64,000 nt of DNA from Allochromatium humboldtianum (GCF_013385175.1 NZ_JABZEO010000006.1:62001-126000), one strand, 5' to 3'. Counted from the first letter of the stretch, positions 44,345 to 60,322 are shown. The notes: generated from the sequence alone by a model not told the origin. Numbers and translations: made by a program.

Positions 44345-45769
44345 TCAACAACCAGACGACTGAACCAAGGCCGCAATTCGGGCGCGGTCGTATTTGCCTG
44401 AGTCGAGCAGCGGCAGCCGCTCCAGTCTGAGAAAAGCGCGCGGACACTCGGGGCCGCTCAGATGGGTTTGGCACCAGTCGGCCAATTCGGTCTCATCACG
44501 TGTGCCGGCATAGACCGCCGTCAATCGATGCCCCCAAACGGGGTCCGGGCCGGCGACGATCTGCACCTCGCTCACGCCCGGCGCCTCCTGCACGACTTGG
44601 GCGACCTTGGTCAGTGACACATTCGTTCCGCCGATCACGCGGATATCGTCGGCGCGTCCCGATATCCGCAATCGCCGATCATCCGTCAAACAGCCGAGAT
44701 CGGCCGGTTCGAACCAACCGCCCTTCTCCAGCCCTTGCCCTGATCGGCGCTCAGGATTGGCATAGCCGAGCATCAGCACGGGTCCACGGATGCGCAGACG
44801 TTCAGGCGATGCGTCACACTCCGGCGCCTCGACGTCGACATCGGGCAGGAGCGTGCCGACGAGACTGGTGTCCAGCTCGCCGCCATCCTCCGCCGCGAGC
44901 GCCCCAGTGGTAGCGATCTGCGACCCGGTCTCGGTCATGCCATAGGTGAGCTGGATCGGCCAGCCAGCGGCCAGTGCGCGCTCGGCCAGAGGACGGCTCA
45001 AGGCCTGTCCACCGACCTGGACCACGCGCAGACTCAGCGGCGCCCGCCCCCCCAGATCCAGCAGACGTGCGAGCATGGGCGGAACGAGCGAGACATGGGT
45101 CACACCATGCGCCTCCAGCTCGCGCCGCACGGTCGGCGCATCGAAGCCATCATGCAGCCGCAGACGCGCGCCCGCGAGCGCCGCGCGATAGAGAATGGCC
45201 GCGCCGCCGATATGACTGAGCCGGAGACAACAGAGCCAGATCGACTCCGCCGTGACGCCGAGCCGTGCATTGACGCGACTGGCCGAGGCCCGCAATCCGG
45301 CGTAGCCGTGCATGACGATCTGGGGATGACCGCTGCTGCCGCTGGTCTTGATCAGGAGCGCGGCGCGTGCTTCAGGTGAGACGTCCGTTGTTTGGGTCGC
45401 GTCCAAGAGCGGAACCAAGCCCGTCGAATCAGGATTCCACAGCCATTCGACCCCGGCCAGCTCCGCTAACGCCAGACGCTCAGCCGGGTCGAGGCCGGAA
45501 CGATAGGGAAAGACTCCAGCCCCGATGCGCCCGAGCGCCAGTATCGTCAGGGTCAGATCAAGAGCAGGCGAATCGGGCGCCATCACGACCTGTCCGGGTC
45601 TCAGGCCGCACTCCATGAACGCCGCCGCGCGCTCAGCGACCTGAGGCGCGAACGCATCCGCCCCGAGTCGGCCCCCATCGGTGATGAGAACCGGCCCCGG
45701 ATCATTCAACCAGTAGGAATCGTGCGGAAGCGAGCGACGCGCTATGACCAGCGCCCCTCGAACAGGCAA
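44345..45769 (-). CDS. menE: MenE-like acyl-CoA ligase in the photosynthesis cluster
   Basis: A protein of 474 residues if it starts at TTG 45769, which overlaps bchJ by 28 nt; no ATG or GTG lies near, and the next upstream ATG (45871) is deep inside bchJ. It is an ANL-superfamily adenylate-forming enzyme: YGMTETGSQ, GRADDIRVIGGTNVS and the catalytic Lys in DSGKYDR. The phosphate loop is TSGSSGHPQ, lacking the usual final Lys of TSGTTGxPK. It best resembles o-succinylbenzoate-CoA ligase. Menaquinone is the QA of Chromatiaceae reaction centres, which would justify its place next to bchJ. The exact substrate is uncertain. Confidence 0.75.
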   Translation of the reverse strand: MPVRGALVIARRSLPHDSYWLNDPGPVLITDGGRLGADAFAPQVAERAAAFMECGLRPGQVVMAPDSPALDLTLTILALGRIGAGVFPYRSGLDPAERLALAELAGVEWLWNPDSTGLVPLLDATQTTDVSPEARAALLIKTSGSSGHPQIVMHGYAGLRASASRVNARLGVTAESIWLCCLRLSHIGGAAILYRAALAGARLRLHDGFDAPTVRRELEAHGVTHVSLVPPMLARLLDLGGRAPLSLRVVQVGGQALSRPLAERALAAGWPIQLTYGMTETGSQIATTGALAAEDGGELDTSLVGTLLPDVDVEAPECDASPERLRIRGPVLMLGYANPERRSGQGLEKGGWFEPADLGCLTDDRRLRISGRADDIRVIGGTNVSLTKVAQVVQEAPGVSEVQIVAGPDPVWGHRLTAVYAGTRDETELADWCQTHLSGPECPRAFLRLERLPLLDSGKYDRARIAALVQSSGC

Positions 45770-46341
45770 CTCGGATCGCCCATGGCCTGACAGGCGGTCT
45801 CGGTGAAGACGGTATCCGGATGCACCAGTACCCGGAACAGCCGCTCGAAGGTGCCGGCATAGAAGTCGCACAGCGGCTCATCGGCCATGGTCCCGCGACA
45901 GAGCGGCGAATGCGTGATCTCGATCCGGGGCGGATTCTCGGACGTGACCGCGAAATGCCCGGTCCCGACGAAAGTCCAGGCATTGCCCGAGATCGCCTTG
46001 AGCAGGGTGCGACTGGCCAACTTCGCCGGCAGGATCTTGAGCAGCGCCTGCGCCGGACGCGGAATCCGCCGCGCAAGCAGATAATCGCCGGTCCGCCGCC
46101 CGGCATCGCGCGCGATCTCACGCGCCTCGGCGATCCCAAGCTCATCGCGCAGCGCCTGTTGCAGCGCGATGACCTCCTGCTCCGGCACCATGGCCTCGGG
46201 GAGCGCGTCGAGATAGGCTTCCAGACCCGCTCGATTGAACACGGCCTCGGCGACCGTGCGACCGCGCTGTTCGTTCAGCGCCTCGAAGACGCGGATGATG
46301 GCATTGGGGCCGATACGGCCATGATTGTCTGTTTGACTCAC
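45742..46341 (-). CDS. bchJ: BchJ, V4R-domain protein of bacteriochlorophyll synthesis
   Basis: A protein of 199 residues from GTG 46341, which overlaps the hemN stop (GTGA) and has AGGA seven bases upstream; an in-frame GTG seven codons earlier is less well placed. The C-terminal half is a 4-vinyl-reductase (V4R) domain with the ligand-like pattern HSPLCRG and a CxxM-DPSC segment (CQAMGDPSCLF). BchJ was first called 8-vinyl reductase; later work indicates it is a substrate carrier or helper (an accessory role for protochlorophyllide or chelatase products). It is translated with hemN. Confidence 0.9.
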   Translation of the reverse strand: MSQTDNHGRIGPNAIIRVFEALNEQRGRTVAEAVFNRAGLEAYLDALPEAMVPEQEVIALQQALRDELGIAEAREIARDAGRRTGDYLLARRIPRPAQALLKILPAKLASRTLLKAISGNAWTFVGTGHFAVTSENPPRIEITHSPLCRGTMADEPLCDFYAGTFERLFRVLVHPDTVFTETACQAMGDPSCLFEGRWS

Positions 46342-47696
46342 GAGGACATCCTGAAACGCCACTGACTGCTGCTATCGATCAAATCGTCCTGGTCGGAACA
46401 GAGACCATGCAGGATATAACGCCCCTGGGGCGTGACCCGAATGCCCTCCTCCGAGATCTCGACCAACCCCTGCTCGGCCTTGCGGCAGAGCTGTTCGTAC
46501 TCGTGATCGAGATCGGCGGCCGAACTGGCCGGAAGCTGAAGATTGCACATGAGATGGAGCAGCGCCTGACGCCGACGCCGGTCGGCTTCGTCGAGACGCC
46601 GACCCCAGGCCACGGGGAACTGACCATTGTTCAACCGCATCTGCCAGACACGCAGATCGCTTTCGTTGCGGATCAGCGCATCGGCCAGTTCGGCCGTGCC
46701 GCTCGGCCCAAACGCCAGCACCTGCCGGTCTGTGCTGGTCGTGTAGCCAAGCGAGTTGCGATAGAGCCGCCCGTCGACCTGCGCCTCATAGAGTTCGTCG
46801 TCTTCGAGCACGAACAGATCCAGCCCGACCCAGCGATAACCGGCCTCGGTGAAGGTGCGCACGGCGCGATGGAAGAGCGCGAGCTTTTCGGCGGGGGTCG
46901 GGAGATGGGCGGTGTTGATGGCGTGCTGGTGGGGGCGGCGGGCGGGATCATGGGCATAGCTGAAACAGGCGACCCGATCCGGCCCCAGATCCAGCACCTG
47001 GTCCAGAGTCGCCTGGAAGCCGCGCGGAGTCTGGAACGGCAGTCCATAGACCAGATCCAGATTGATGCTCTCGAATCCGGTCTGGCGCGCGGTCAGGAAG
47101 ACGTCGCGCACCATGTTGAGCGACTGCACCCGCCCGATGGCGCGCTGCACGTCGAGATTGAGATCCTGGACCCCGAAGCTGACACGCTCGAAACCGAGTC
47201 CGTGGATGAGTTCGAGCTGACCGGCCGAGGCGCGACGCGGGTTGCATTCGATCGAGGCGCAGGACTCAGGGGTGAGTGTGAAATGGTTCTCGACGATCTC
47301 CATCAACCGCGCCAGTTGCGGTTCGTTGAGATGATTCGGGGTGCCGCCGCCGATATGGAGCTGCTGGATCGGACGGCGCCGACCGATGCGCTCCGTCACC
47401 ATATCCATCTCGCGTTCGAGCGCGTCGAGATACTGGTCGACCTTCTCCAGGCTATGCGTCACCGTGGTATCGCAGGCGCAGTAGAGACAGCGCACATGAC
47501 AGAAGGGGACATGGATATAGACGGCGAGATTGCCGTCAGGCGCTTGACGCAGTGTGTCCAGAACGTCCAGATATTGCATCTGGCTGAAGGGAGTGTCTCC
47601 AGGCGATCTCAGGGAAGACATCGGACAACCGGGCGCCGCGAGGTCGTGCCGTTCGAGGAATTCCAATGGGAGGCTCGTAGGGAGAGGAGGCGCCAT
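46338..47696 (-). CDS. hemN: oxygen-independent coproporphyrinogen III oxidase
   Basis: A protein of 452 residues from ATG 47696, with AGGTGG nine bases upstream (a GTG three codons earlier is possible). It is a radical-SAM enzyme with the HemN-specific cluster motif CHVRCLYCAC (Cys66, 70, 73 and 75), preceded by YIHVPF; GGGTPN follows. The CxC ending distinguishes true HemN from HemW. It decarboxylates coproporphyrinogen III to protoporphyrinogen IX without oxygen, supplying haem and bacteriochlorophyll in anaerobic light. It overlaps bchJ by 4 nt. Confidence 0.93.
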   Translation of the reverse strand: MAPPLPTSLPLEFLERHDLAAPGCPMSSLRSPGDTPFSQMQYLDVLDTLRQAPDGNLAVYIHVPFCHVRCLYCACDTTVTHSLEKVDQYLDALEREMDMVTERIGRRRPIQQLHIGGGTPNHLNEPQLARLMEIVENHFTLTPESCASIECNPRRASAGQLELIHGLGFERVSFGVQDLNLDVQRAIGRVQSLNMVRDVFLTARQTGFESINLDLVYGLPFQTPRGFQATLDQVLDLGPDRVACFSYAHDPARRPHQHAINTAHLPTPAEKLALFHRAVRTFTEAGYRWVGLDLFVLEDDELYEAQVDGRLYRNSLGYTTSTDRQVLAFGPSGTAELADALIRNESDLRVWQMRLNNGQFPVAWGRRLDEADRRRRQALLHLMCNLQLPASSAADLDHEYEQLCRKAEQGLVEISEEGIRVTPQGRYILHGLCSDQDDLIDSSSQWRFRMSS

Positions 47697-48048
47697 GTCT
47701 GTCACCCACCTAGTCGGTTTGAGTCATTGTCATTGTACTTCTCACAGCGGAAGCCCGCCTGATGCTCCAACCCGACCGACGATCCTGGAACGTCCTACGA
47801 TGATCCACGCGACGGCTCATCGACCGTTCGAGCAATGGATGAAGACCGATACGATGCGCGCATCATCGGCCATCGATGTCCAGGATGGAAGGACTCGGGA
47901 TGATCCGCAAGCGCTGGAGTGCGGCGGTTCCCAATAGGTCGAGCGCGAAGTATATCGGGACTCGTCTCCAAGCTCCAGCGTGTATCGCCGTGTACGTTGA
48001 AAGTTCCCTGGTCTCAAGCCGCCATCCTGCGATCGGCTCGCCCCGGCG
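47697..48048. other. non-coding gap between puhE and hemN
   Basis: About 350 bp with no supported gene. It holds a 12-bp palindrome GATGCGCGCATC (47873-47884) and, near the hemN start, TGT and ACA half-sites separated by 13 rather than 12 bp (47731-47749). It probably contains the hemN-bchJ-menE promoter, which I cannot place. Confidence 0.5.
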
Positions 48049-48939
48049 TCAGAGACGGCCCGTCTTGGCCAGGAAAGGCATGGAGGTGTCGGGTTGCGGC
48101 AGCGTCCTGGGCTGGAGGACGCACAGGCTGGCCATCGAGTCGTCCGGCGCGCGCCCGGCTCCATCCTGGTCGTCGTGCGGCTCGTGCGCCGGCAGCGCCC
48201 AGGCCCAGAGCGCCTCATCGGGCAGCGGCAGCACCAGCAACCAGTGCTCCAGGATCGCGAGTCCCAGCAGACTGGCCACCAGGATCAGCCCCACGGCCGG
48301 GGCGCCCGTGACTTCGGGCGAGAGCGCCTCCAGCACGATGAGCACATCGACGATGGTGGCCAGGGTGACGGAGACCGGAAACAGCAGATTCATCGCGCGT
48401 TTGACCATGTAGGTCTTGAGATAGCGCAGCGGCTCGGGCAGCCAGTCCTCGTTCAGATTCGGCACGCCGAGGAACAGATTGAGCTTGGCGCTCCAGCGCA
48501 TGATCCAGAGCACGATGAAGGTCCAGGCGCCGACCTTGTTCGGCTCGCCCCAGGTGGCCAGCACCATGAACAGCACGGTACCGAGGATCAGGAGCTCGTG
48601 ATAGAGACTGGTGAGGATCGCCAGTCCGAAGCGCCTCCACTTCGAGCAGCCCGGCGGGCAGGCCGTCTTGCGCGGCCCCGTGATCAGGCCGGTGAAGTAG
48701 CTCATCTCGATCACGCCCCAGATCACCACGCCGGCGGTGAAGGCGACATAGGCGCCGGCCACGCTGGTCGAGGCGCTGCTCACGATCAGGACGAAGATGG
48801 CGATGGCCAGGACGACCGAACCGCCCATCAGCGTCCAACGAAAGGTACGTCCAGGCAGATTGTCGAGATAGAGCACGACCCCCGTACTGAACCACCAGAG
48901 TCCGAGCGCGAACAGGAGTGGGAAACCGTAATCAGCCAT
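48049..48939 (-). CDS. puhE: PuhE, photosynthetic complex assembly protein
   Basis: A protein of 296 residues with about seven membrane helices, of the DUF3623/PuhE family found only in photosynthesis clusters. It starts MADYGFPLLFALGLWWF and has the conserved NLPGRTFRW and LYHELLI segments. The last ~65 residues are polar and variable. In Rhodobacter, loss of PuhE changes reaction-centre and bacteriochlorophyll levels. Here it follows puhC after a 137-bp gap. Confidence 0.92.
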   Translation of the reverse strand: MADYGFPLLFALGLWWFSTGVVLYLDNLPGRTFRWTLMGGSVVLAIAIFVLIVSSASTSVAGAYVAFTAGVVIWGVIEMSYFTGLITGPRKTACPPGCSKWRRFGLAILTSLYHELLILGTVLFMVLATWGEPNKVGAWTFIVLWIMRWSAKLNLFLGVPNLNEDWLPEPLRYLKTYMVKRAMNLLFPVSVTLATIVDVLIVLEALSPEVTGAPAVGLILVASLLGLAILEHWLLVLPLPDEALWAWALPAHEPHDDQDGAGRAPDDSMASLCVLQPRTLPQPDTSMPFLAKTGRL

Positions 48940-49076
48940 GCGTTGAACTGCGTCTCGGAGGTAGTCGGCGTGGAGGCGTGTAGGATAGCGGAAAACGGCC
49001 CGATGACGGGCCGTTGGTGATCAGCGCCGACGCGCGCACGCCCGCTCGCGGACGCGCCCGTGTCCGGCGATCCGTC

Positions 49077-49535
49077 TCAGCGCTGCACGGGCGCCGAGGG
49101 CAGGAACACCGCGAACGACCCCTCGTTGTCGACGCCATAGGCACGCAGATCGAGCCGAATCCCCGTGATCGGATCTTCGAGCGTCAACATGCCATCCTCG
49201 CGCCGTGCCAGATGGAAGGGTTCGCTGAGGTCGGCCTCATAGCCCTTACGCTGGCGTTCCATGCTGCGCAACATGCCGCGCACGAATCCCTCCCCGCCGG
49301 GCGGCAGGGTCTGGATGAGTTCGTCCGTGGCCGCGTCACGCACCGCCATGGAGCCGTCCGTCTGCTCGACGAAGCGGATGTCGCGCGACTCGACCTCGGC
49401 CAGGAACGGCGCCTGCGGCATCATGTAGCCGGTCAGACGCGCAAAGGCGATCATGACGATGGTGAAGCCCAGCAGGGCGCCGACAGCGATCAGGACGCCC
49501 TTGGGAAAGGTGCGCCCCTCGAATGCATCACTCAC
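49077..49535 (-). CDS. puhC: PuhC, reaction-centre/LH1 assembly protein
   Basis: A protein of 152 residues from GTG 49535, with GAGG seven bases upstream, 12 bp after puhB. One membrane helix (~12-33) is followed by a periplasmic domain with RDIRFVEQTDGSM and FVRGMLRSMERQR, both typical of PuhC. It assists assembly of the RC-LH1 core. Length and position match the puhABC order of purple bacteria. Confidence 0.93.
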   Translation of the reverse strand: MSDAFEGRTFPKGVLIAVGALLGFTIVMIAFARLTGYMMPQAPFLAEVESRDIRFVEQTDGSMAVRDAATDELIQTLPPGGEGFVRGMLRSMERQRKGYEADLSEPFHLARREDGMLTLEDPITGIRLDLRAYGVDNEGSFAVFLPSAPVQR

Positions 49536-49547
49536 TCACTGACCTCA

Positions 49548-50207
49548 TCAGGATAGGGTTTCGGTCGCGGACGCCAGGACCGCGTCGTCCATCGCCTCGT
49601 TGCCGGACACCCGCGCCGTCGCTTCCGACTCCAGATAGTCCTGGAGCGCTTCGGCCAGGATTCCAGCGACCTTGGCGGCGTCCGGAATGGTGCGCAGCAT
49701 CGGCTGGACCGGGGCGAAGTGCCAGGGCCGCACATGCGGCCAAAAGATCATGTAGGACGGTTTGGCGGATTGATCCAGGAGCAGCGGGATGTCCCCGGTG
49801 CCGTCTTCATAGACGCGCAGATCCGCCGAGCGCACCTGCTTGAACGGCAGGTTCATCATCATCGGCAGGGCTGCGCCGATGCGCATGACCAGGCGCCTGT
49901 TGGTGATGGTGTAAATGCTGGAGCGCGCCATCGACCACCCCAACCAGGTCAGGGCGCCGATGGAGACGGCCGCCAGCAGCAGGATCCAGGTCAGTCCCTG
50001 GACCAGGCTGGCCAGGGTCAGACCGTCCGAGGCATCCACCAGCACGGCCAGGACCGCCAGCACGCCGAAATAGATCGCCACCTTACGGACATGAAAGGCT
50101 CGCCGAGCCAGGGATTTCCAGCTCGGCGAACCCTGCCAGAGCACCTCCTCCCCAGGAGGCAGGCGCTCGGGCAAGCCCGGAATGGGCTCGACGTCGTACT
50201 CCCTCAC
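49548..50207 (-). CDS. puhB: PuhB, reaction-centre assembly protein
   Basis: A protein of 219 residues from a GTG that overlaps the puhA stop by 4 nt (GTGA). It has a start [20 protein letters not shown], two to three membrane helices (~40-95) and a PH-like domain with [13 protein letters not shown], as in other PuhB proteins. It is needed for efficient reaction-centre assembly. Confidence 0.95.
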   Translation of the reverse strand: MREYDVEPIPGLPERLPPGEEVLWQGSPSWKSLARRAFHVRKVAIYFGVLAVLAVLVDASDGLTLASLVQGLTWILLLAAVSIGALTWLGWSMARSSIYTITNRRLVMRIGAALPMMMNLPFKQVRSADLRVYEDGTGDIPLLLDQSAKPSYMIFWPHVRPWHFAPVQPMLRTIPDAAKVAGILAEALQDYLESEATARVSGNEAMDDAVLASATETLS

Positions 50208-50983
50208 AGCAGAGGACCGGCACGCTCAGCTGTGGCGTAGAGCTTGCCGCCCGCGTAGTAGGCGCAGACCTTGTCTTCCTCGTAGAGGGTGATCTGGTCC
50301 GGCTTGGCCAGCGTCGGGACGTTGGCGAAGTGCGCAGCCTTGATTGCGGCGACCTTGACCTTACGTGCCTTCTTGTCGAAGCGGCTGAAGCCGATCGGCA
50401 GCAGGACGTTCTTGCCGCCGGCGGCGACCTTGACTTCCAGATAACGGATCTGCGGCTCGGAGCGGTCGACCCAGACGTCGGAAACGGTACCGGCGACCTC
50501 GCCGTCGAGACCGACGACGGTCATGCCGCGCGGATCGGGATCACGCTCGGCGATGGAGAAATCAGTGGCGACACGCAGCGGCACGATCTTGGGCAGACCC
50601 TCGAAGGTCAGATCGCAATGCTTGGCGCGATCGGGCGAAGCGGCCGGACCGAAGCCGGAGAGCATGGGATCGCCGTTGGGCTCGAAGGGTGCGCCCGGGA
50701 AGGGAGCGACCGGCGTAGCGTTGATCGAGGTCGGAGCCTCGACGCGCGGAGCCATGACGGTGCCGGCATTGTGCGGCAGGACGAAGGTCTTGGGCTCGGC
50801 CAGATCGGGGAAGCCGACGACCTTGACGCGACCGCCTGAGCGCTCGGTGCGATCGGAGTCGAGCGGATAGCCTTCGCGCTTGTCCTCGCGACGCAGATAG
50901 ATGATGAGACCGGCGAAGAAGAACCAGAAAGCCCAGATGGTGAGCTGGGCGACGTCCATATATTCAGTGATGGCAGCAGACAT
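50204..50983 (-). CDS. puhA: photosynthetic reaction centre H subunit
   Basis: A protein of 259 residues. A single N-terminal membrane helix (~12-32) is followed by [12 protein letters not shown] and the cytoplasmic PRC-type domain ([21 protein letters not shown], then [11 protein letters not shown]). Conserved acidic residues near the QB proton path are present. The sequence is very close to what I recall for Thermochromatium/Allochromatium H subunits. ACGGAGGTTAACTC gives an excellent ribosome binding site. The H subunit caps the L-M core and guides protons to QB. Confidence 0.98.
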   Translation of the reverse strand: MSAAITEYMDVAQLTIWAFWFFFAGLIIYLRREDKREGYPLDSDRTERSGGRVKVVGFPDLAEPKTFVLPHNAGTVMAPRVEAPTSINATPVAPFPGAPFEPNGDPMLSGFGPAASPDRAKHCDLTFEGLPKIVPLRVATDFSIAERDPDPRGMTVVGLDGEVAGTVSDVWVDRSEPQIRYLEVKVAAGGKNVLLPIGFSRFDKKARKVKVAAIKAAHFANVPTLAKPDQITLYEEDKVCAYYAGGKLYATAERAGPLL

Positions 50984-51218
50984 GAGTTAACCTCCGTAGG
51001 AGTAAATAGCTAGCCAGGACAACAGCTAGACCGATGCGTGGCGACCGCCGTGGACCGAATCCATTCGCCAGGCGCACGGACGGACCCAGGACGACCAGCG
51101 TAGCGAAACACAGATCTCGATTCCAACCGCCTTGGGTCTGCCGAAGCAGCACTCCAAGGCACCCACACCCAACCGCTGCGATGGACAGCCGTCATCGCGA
51201 GCGTCGTACTTCAGCATC
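50984..51218. promoter_or_regulatory. puhA upstream region (lhaA position empty)
   Basis: A 235-bp gap between bchM and puhA. It has two AGCTAG direct repeats (51008-51032 area) and no TGT-N12-ACA box. Short open frames on the minus strand overlap one another and have no binding sites. It presumably holds a puhA promoter; a weak TTGGAA/TACGCT pair is the only candidate. Confidence 0.4.
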
Positions 51219-51919
51219 TCAGGACGGGAGCAGCTCCAGCCCCTGAGACATATAGAACCCGACGGCGATGCGCCGTGTCCTCTCGGGCCGCCAACCGCTC
51301 AACCCGGATTCCGCGCCGATCAACCCGCGAAGCTTGGCCTCGCTCACCGGCTCGATGGCCGGCGAGCGATCACTGCGCGGGAAGAGCTGACCGACCGCGT
51401 GCATGATGGTCAGCGGAATCGTCCTCGGCGCGAAGGTGAAGACGATCGAACCGCTGGTGCGCGCGGCCAGTCCCGCCAGGACTTTCACCACGTCCTCAGG
51501 ACGATAGTGGATGAGCGAGTCCATGGCGACCACATGATCGAACCGACCATGGGCCGGGTCGAGCATGTCGCCGGCCTGAAAATCGACCGAGCCTGACCCC
51601 AGATCGGACGGCAACCGCTCGCGGGCGATCTCGATCAGGGTCGGGGCGACATCAATGGCGACCACTTCGGCCCCGCGCCGCGCGGCCTCGACCGCCAGCA
51701 TCCCGGTGCCGCAGCCGGCATCGAGCAGACGCTTGCCGGTCAGATCCTGCGGCAGCCAGCTCAGGAGCGTCTGACGCATGTCATCGCGCCCGGCGCGCAC
51801 TGTCTCGCGCACACGGCTGACCTTGGCATCGGAGGTCAGCTTGGACCAGGCGTCGGCGGCGGTGCGATCGAAATAGGTTTCGATCTTGCCGCGTCGTTCT
51901 TGATAGGAGGCGTCTGACA

Positions 51920-51920
<1 letters not shown>
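51219..51920 (-). CDS. bchM: magnesium protoporphyrin IX methyltransferase
   Basis: A protein of 233 residues from ATG 51920, whose A is shared with the bchL stop (TGATG). It is a class I SAM methyltransferase with LDAGCGTGML (~66-75), VVAIDVAP and the BchM-specific FHFR-like tail (TRRIAVGFYMS). It methylates the C13 propionate of Mg-protoporphyrin. It is the last gene of the bchFNBHLM run; the usual lhaA does not follow. Confidence 0.96.
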
Positions 51921-56536
<4,616 letters not shown>

Positions 56537-56562
<26 letters not shown>

Positions 56563-58114
56563 CGTAGAGCGTCTCCACAGTGATGGTCTGGATCCCGCGC
56601 TCCTCGGCGAAGCGCTCGGTGTTGCGCTTGGCTTTGCCACGCACGAAGAACGGGATCTTTTTCAGTTCCTGCTCGGCTTCCGGTGCCCACACCATGGCTC
56701 CATCGGCGACGACGGCCGTTTCCGTCGGCTCCGGCGGACTGTCTGGCGCCTGGCTCATGCGCGCGGTCGTTGGCCCAAGATGCGAGGGTGTCGCGCCATC
56801 GTGAAACTCGAAATCCTCCCGGAACATGGTCACGAGGTGTTCCTCGAGTCCCATCATCAGCGGGTGGACCCAGGTGTCGAAGATGACGTTGGCGCCCTCG
56901 AAGCCCATCTGCGGCGCATACCGGGACGGGAAGTCCTGGATGTGCACCGGCGCCGAGATCACCGCGCAGGGGACTCCCAGACGCTTGGCGATGTGGCGCT
57001 CCATCTGGGTGCCGAGCACCAGCTCCGGGTGCAACTCGGCGACCTTGGCCTCCACCTCGAGGTAGTCGTCCGTGATCAGCGGCTCGACGCCGTAGCGCTT
57101 GGCCGCCTCGCGGACCTCGCGGGCGAACTCGCGGGCATAGGTGCCCAGGCCCACAACCGTGAAACCGAGCTCTTCGGCCGCGATCCGCGCCGCGGCCACC
57201 GCGTGCGTCGCATCACCGAAGATGAAGACCCGCTTGCCCGTCAGATAGGTCGAGTCGACGGACCGCGAGTACCAGGGCATTCTAGACGAGATTGGCTCGC
57301 GCGTCGTGTCGACTTCGATCCCGGCGGCGCGCGCGGCCTCCTGGAGGAACTCGCGGGTGGCGCCGATGCCGATCGGGACGGTCTTGACCACCGGCTGACC
57401 GAAGCTGCGGCGCAGCCAGTCGCAGGCCTGATCCGCGACCTCGGGATAGAGACAGACGTTGAAGTCGGCCTCGGGGATGCGCAGCAGATCGGCGGGCGTG
57501 GCACCGAGCGGAGCGACCAGATTGACGTCGATGCCGATCGAGTCGAGCAGGCGCGTCACTTCCAGAATATCGTCGCGGCAGCGATAGCCGAGCGCGGTCG
57601 GACCGAGCAGATTGGCCTTGGGCCGCGTGCCCTGGGCGCGCAGTTCGCGCTCGGTGCCGGGCGCCGGGACGCGGCTCTTGAGCAGGCCGCGGACCATCTG
57701 ATAGAAGGTCTCGTTCGCGCCCCAGTTCTCCTTGCGCGTATAGGCCGGCAGTTCCAGCGGCAGTACGGGCACCGGCAGTCCCATACCCTGAGCCAGCGCA
57801 CCCGGCTGATCCTGGATCAGCTCGGCGGTGCAGGACTCGCCGATCAGGATCAGCTCCGGCTTGAAGCGCTCATAGGTCGCCTCGACCGTGGTCTTGAACA
57901 GCTCGGCGGTGTCGCGTCCCAGATCGCGCGCCTGGAAGCTGGTATAGCTCACGGGCGGACGCGAGGCACGGCGCTCGATCATGGTGAACAGCAGATCGGC
58001 ATAGGTATCGCCCTGCGGGGCATGCAGGATCAGGTGCACACCCTTCATCGAGGCAGCGATGCGCATGGCGCCCACATGGGGTGGCCCTTCATAGGACCAG
58101 AGTGTCAACTGCAT
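56537..58114 (-). CDS. bchB: dark-operative protochlorophyllide reductase, B protein
   Basis: A protein of 525 residues. It has the NB cluster ligand Asp36 ([10 protein letters not shown]) at exactly the position known from Rhodobacter, GESCTAEL, and a C-terminal PCP_red-like segment ([19 protein letters not shown]). With BchN it reduces the C17-C18 double bond of protochlorophyllide. The start is 4 bp after the bchN stop. Confidence 0.98.
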
Positions 58115-58118
58115 GTCG

Positions 58119-59878
<1,760 letters not shown>

Positions 59879-59907
59879 CTGCTGTGCTTGAGGCCGAAAT
59901 GCGATTG

Positions 59908-59926
59908 AAAGATCCCCTAGATCTTT
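59908..59926. other. perfect inverted repeat in the bchF leader
   Basis: AAAGATC, CCCTA, GATCTTT; it lies between the bchF -10 and the start codon, 30 bp from the ATG. It could be an operator downstream of the promoter or an mRNA hairpin. Confidence 0.55.
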
Positions 59927-59943
59927 ACCGAATCGTCAGTGGA

Positions 59944-59972
59944 AATCTAGTCCGCTTTCCTTGATGCGTCAA
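59944..59972 (-). promoter_or_regulatory. bchF operon promoter
   Basis: On the minus strand TTGACG (59972-59967), 17-bp spacer, TAGATT (59949-59944), 66 bp before the bchF ATG. The -35 falls inside the first of two PpsR-like boxes. Confidence 0.6.
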
Positions 59973-60000
59973 CCAAACTTTACGTAAACCTGACTTGACA
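59967..60000. promoter_or_regulatory. two tandem PpsR-like boxes
   Basis: The PpsR/CrtJ consensus is TGT-N12-ACA. Here CGT-N12-ACG (59967-59984) is followed, with 2 bp shared, by CGT-N12-ACA (59983-60000). The second matches 5 of 6 outer bases and has TGACA as its right half. They overlap the -35 elements of both divergent promoters and a TTTACGTAAA palindrome (59979-59988). Confidence 0.45.
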
Positions 60001-60022
60001 ACCCGAAACAAGCCACCACAAT
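59995..60022 (+). promoter_or_regulatory. ppsR promoter
   Basis: TTGACA (59995-60000), 16-bp spacer, CACAAT (60017-60022). The -35 is the right half of the second PpsR-like box, so autoregulation is plausible. The ~300-nt leader that follows encodes no supported gene. Confidence 0.5.
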
Positions 60023-60322
60023 AGGGGTCAAGCCCCGGATTGGGAGCCGCTCCATTCTGGCGTTTGCCCGATCCCTTACTTCTTATAGGGAAGAACGATC
60101 TACTCCAGTGAGTCGGCCCGAACCGCGGATGAGTGCCTTAGACGCGCCTGGGTATCGAGCCGAGCCAAGCTGAATGAAGACCAAAACTGGAGGTGAATGT
60201 CCATCGCGGCCGGTGCTGCGTCCGATGGCCGCCGTGGAATCCACCGAGTCCCTGGCCGTGGAGACTCCGCGTGCCCGGAGCATCGAGGATGTGCCCATGT
60301 GGCCGTGGAGGGTCCGGTGGCC

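Noticed and set aside
47731-47749. Possible PpsR box upstream of hemN
   Set aside because: TGT and ACA are separated by 13 bp, not the required 12, and the inner bases do not match.
51010-51217. Short minus-strand frames between bchM and puhA
   Set aside because: They overlap in several frames and lack start signals; better explained as regulatory DNA.
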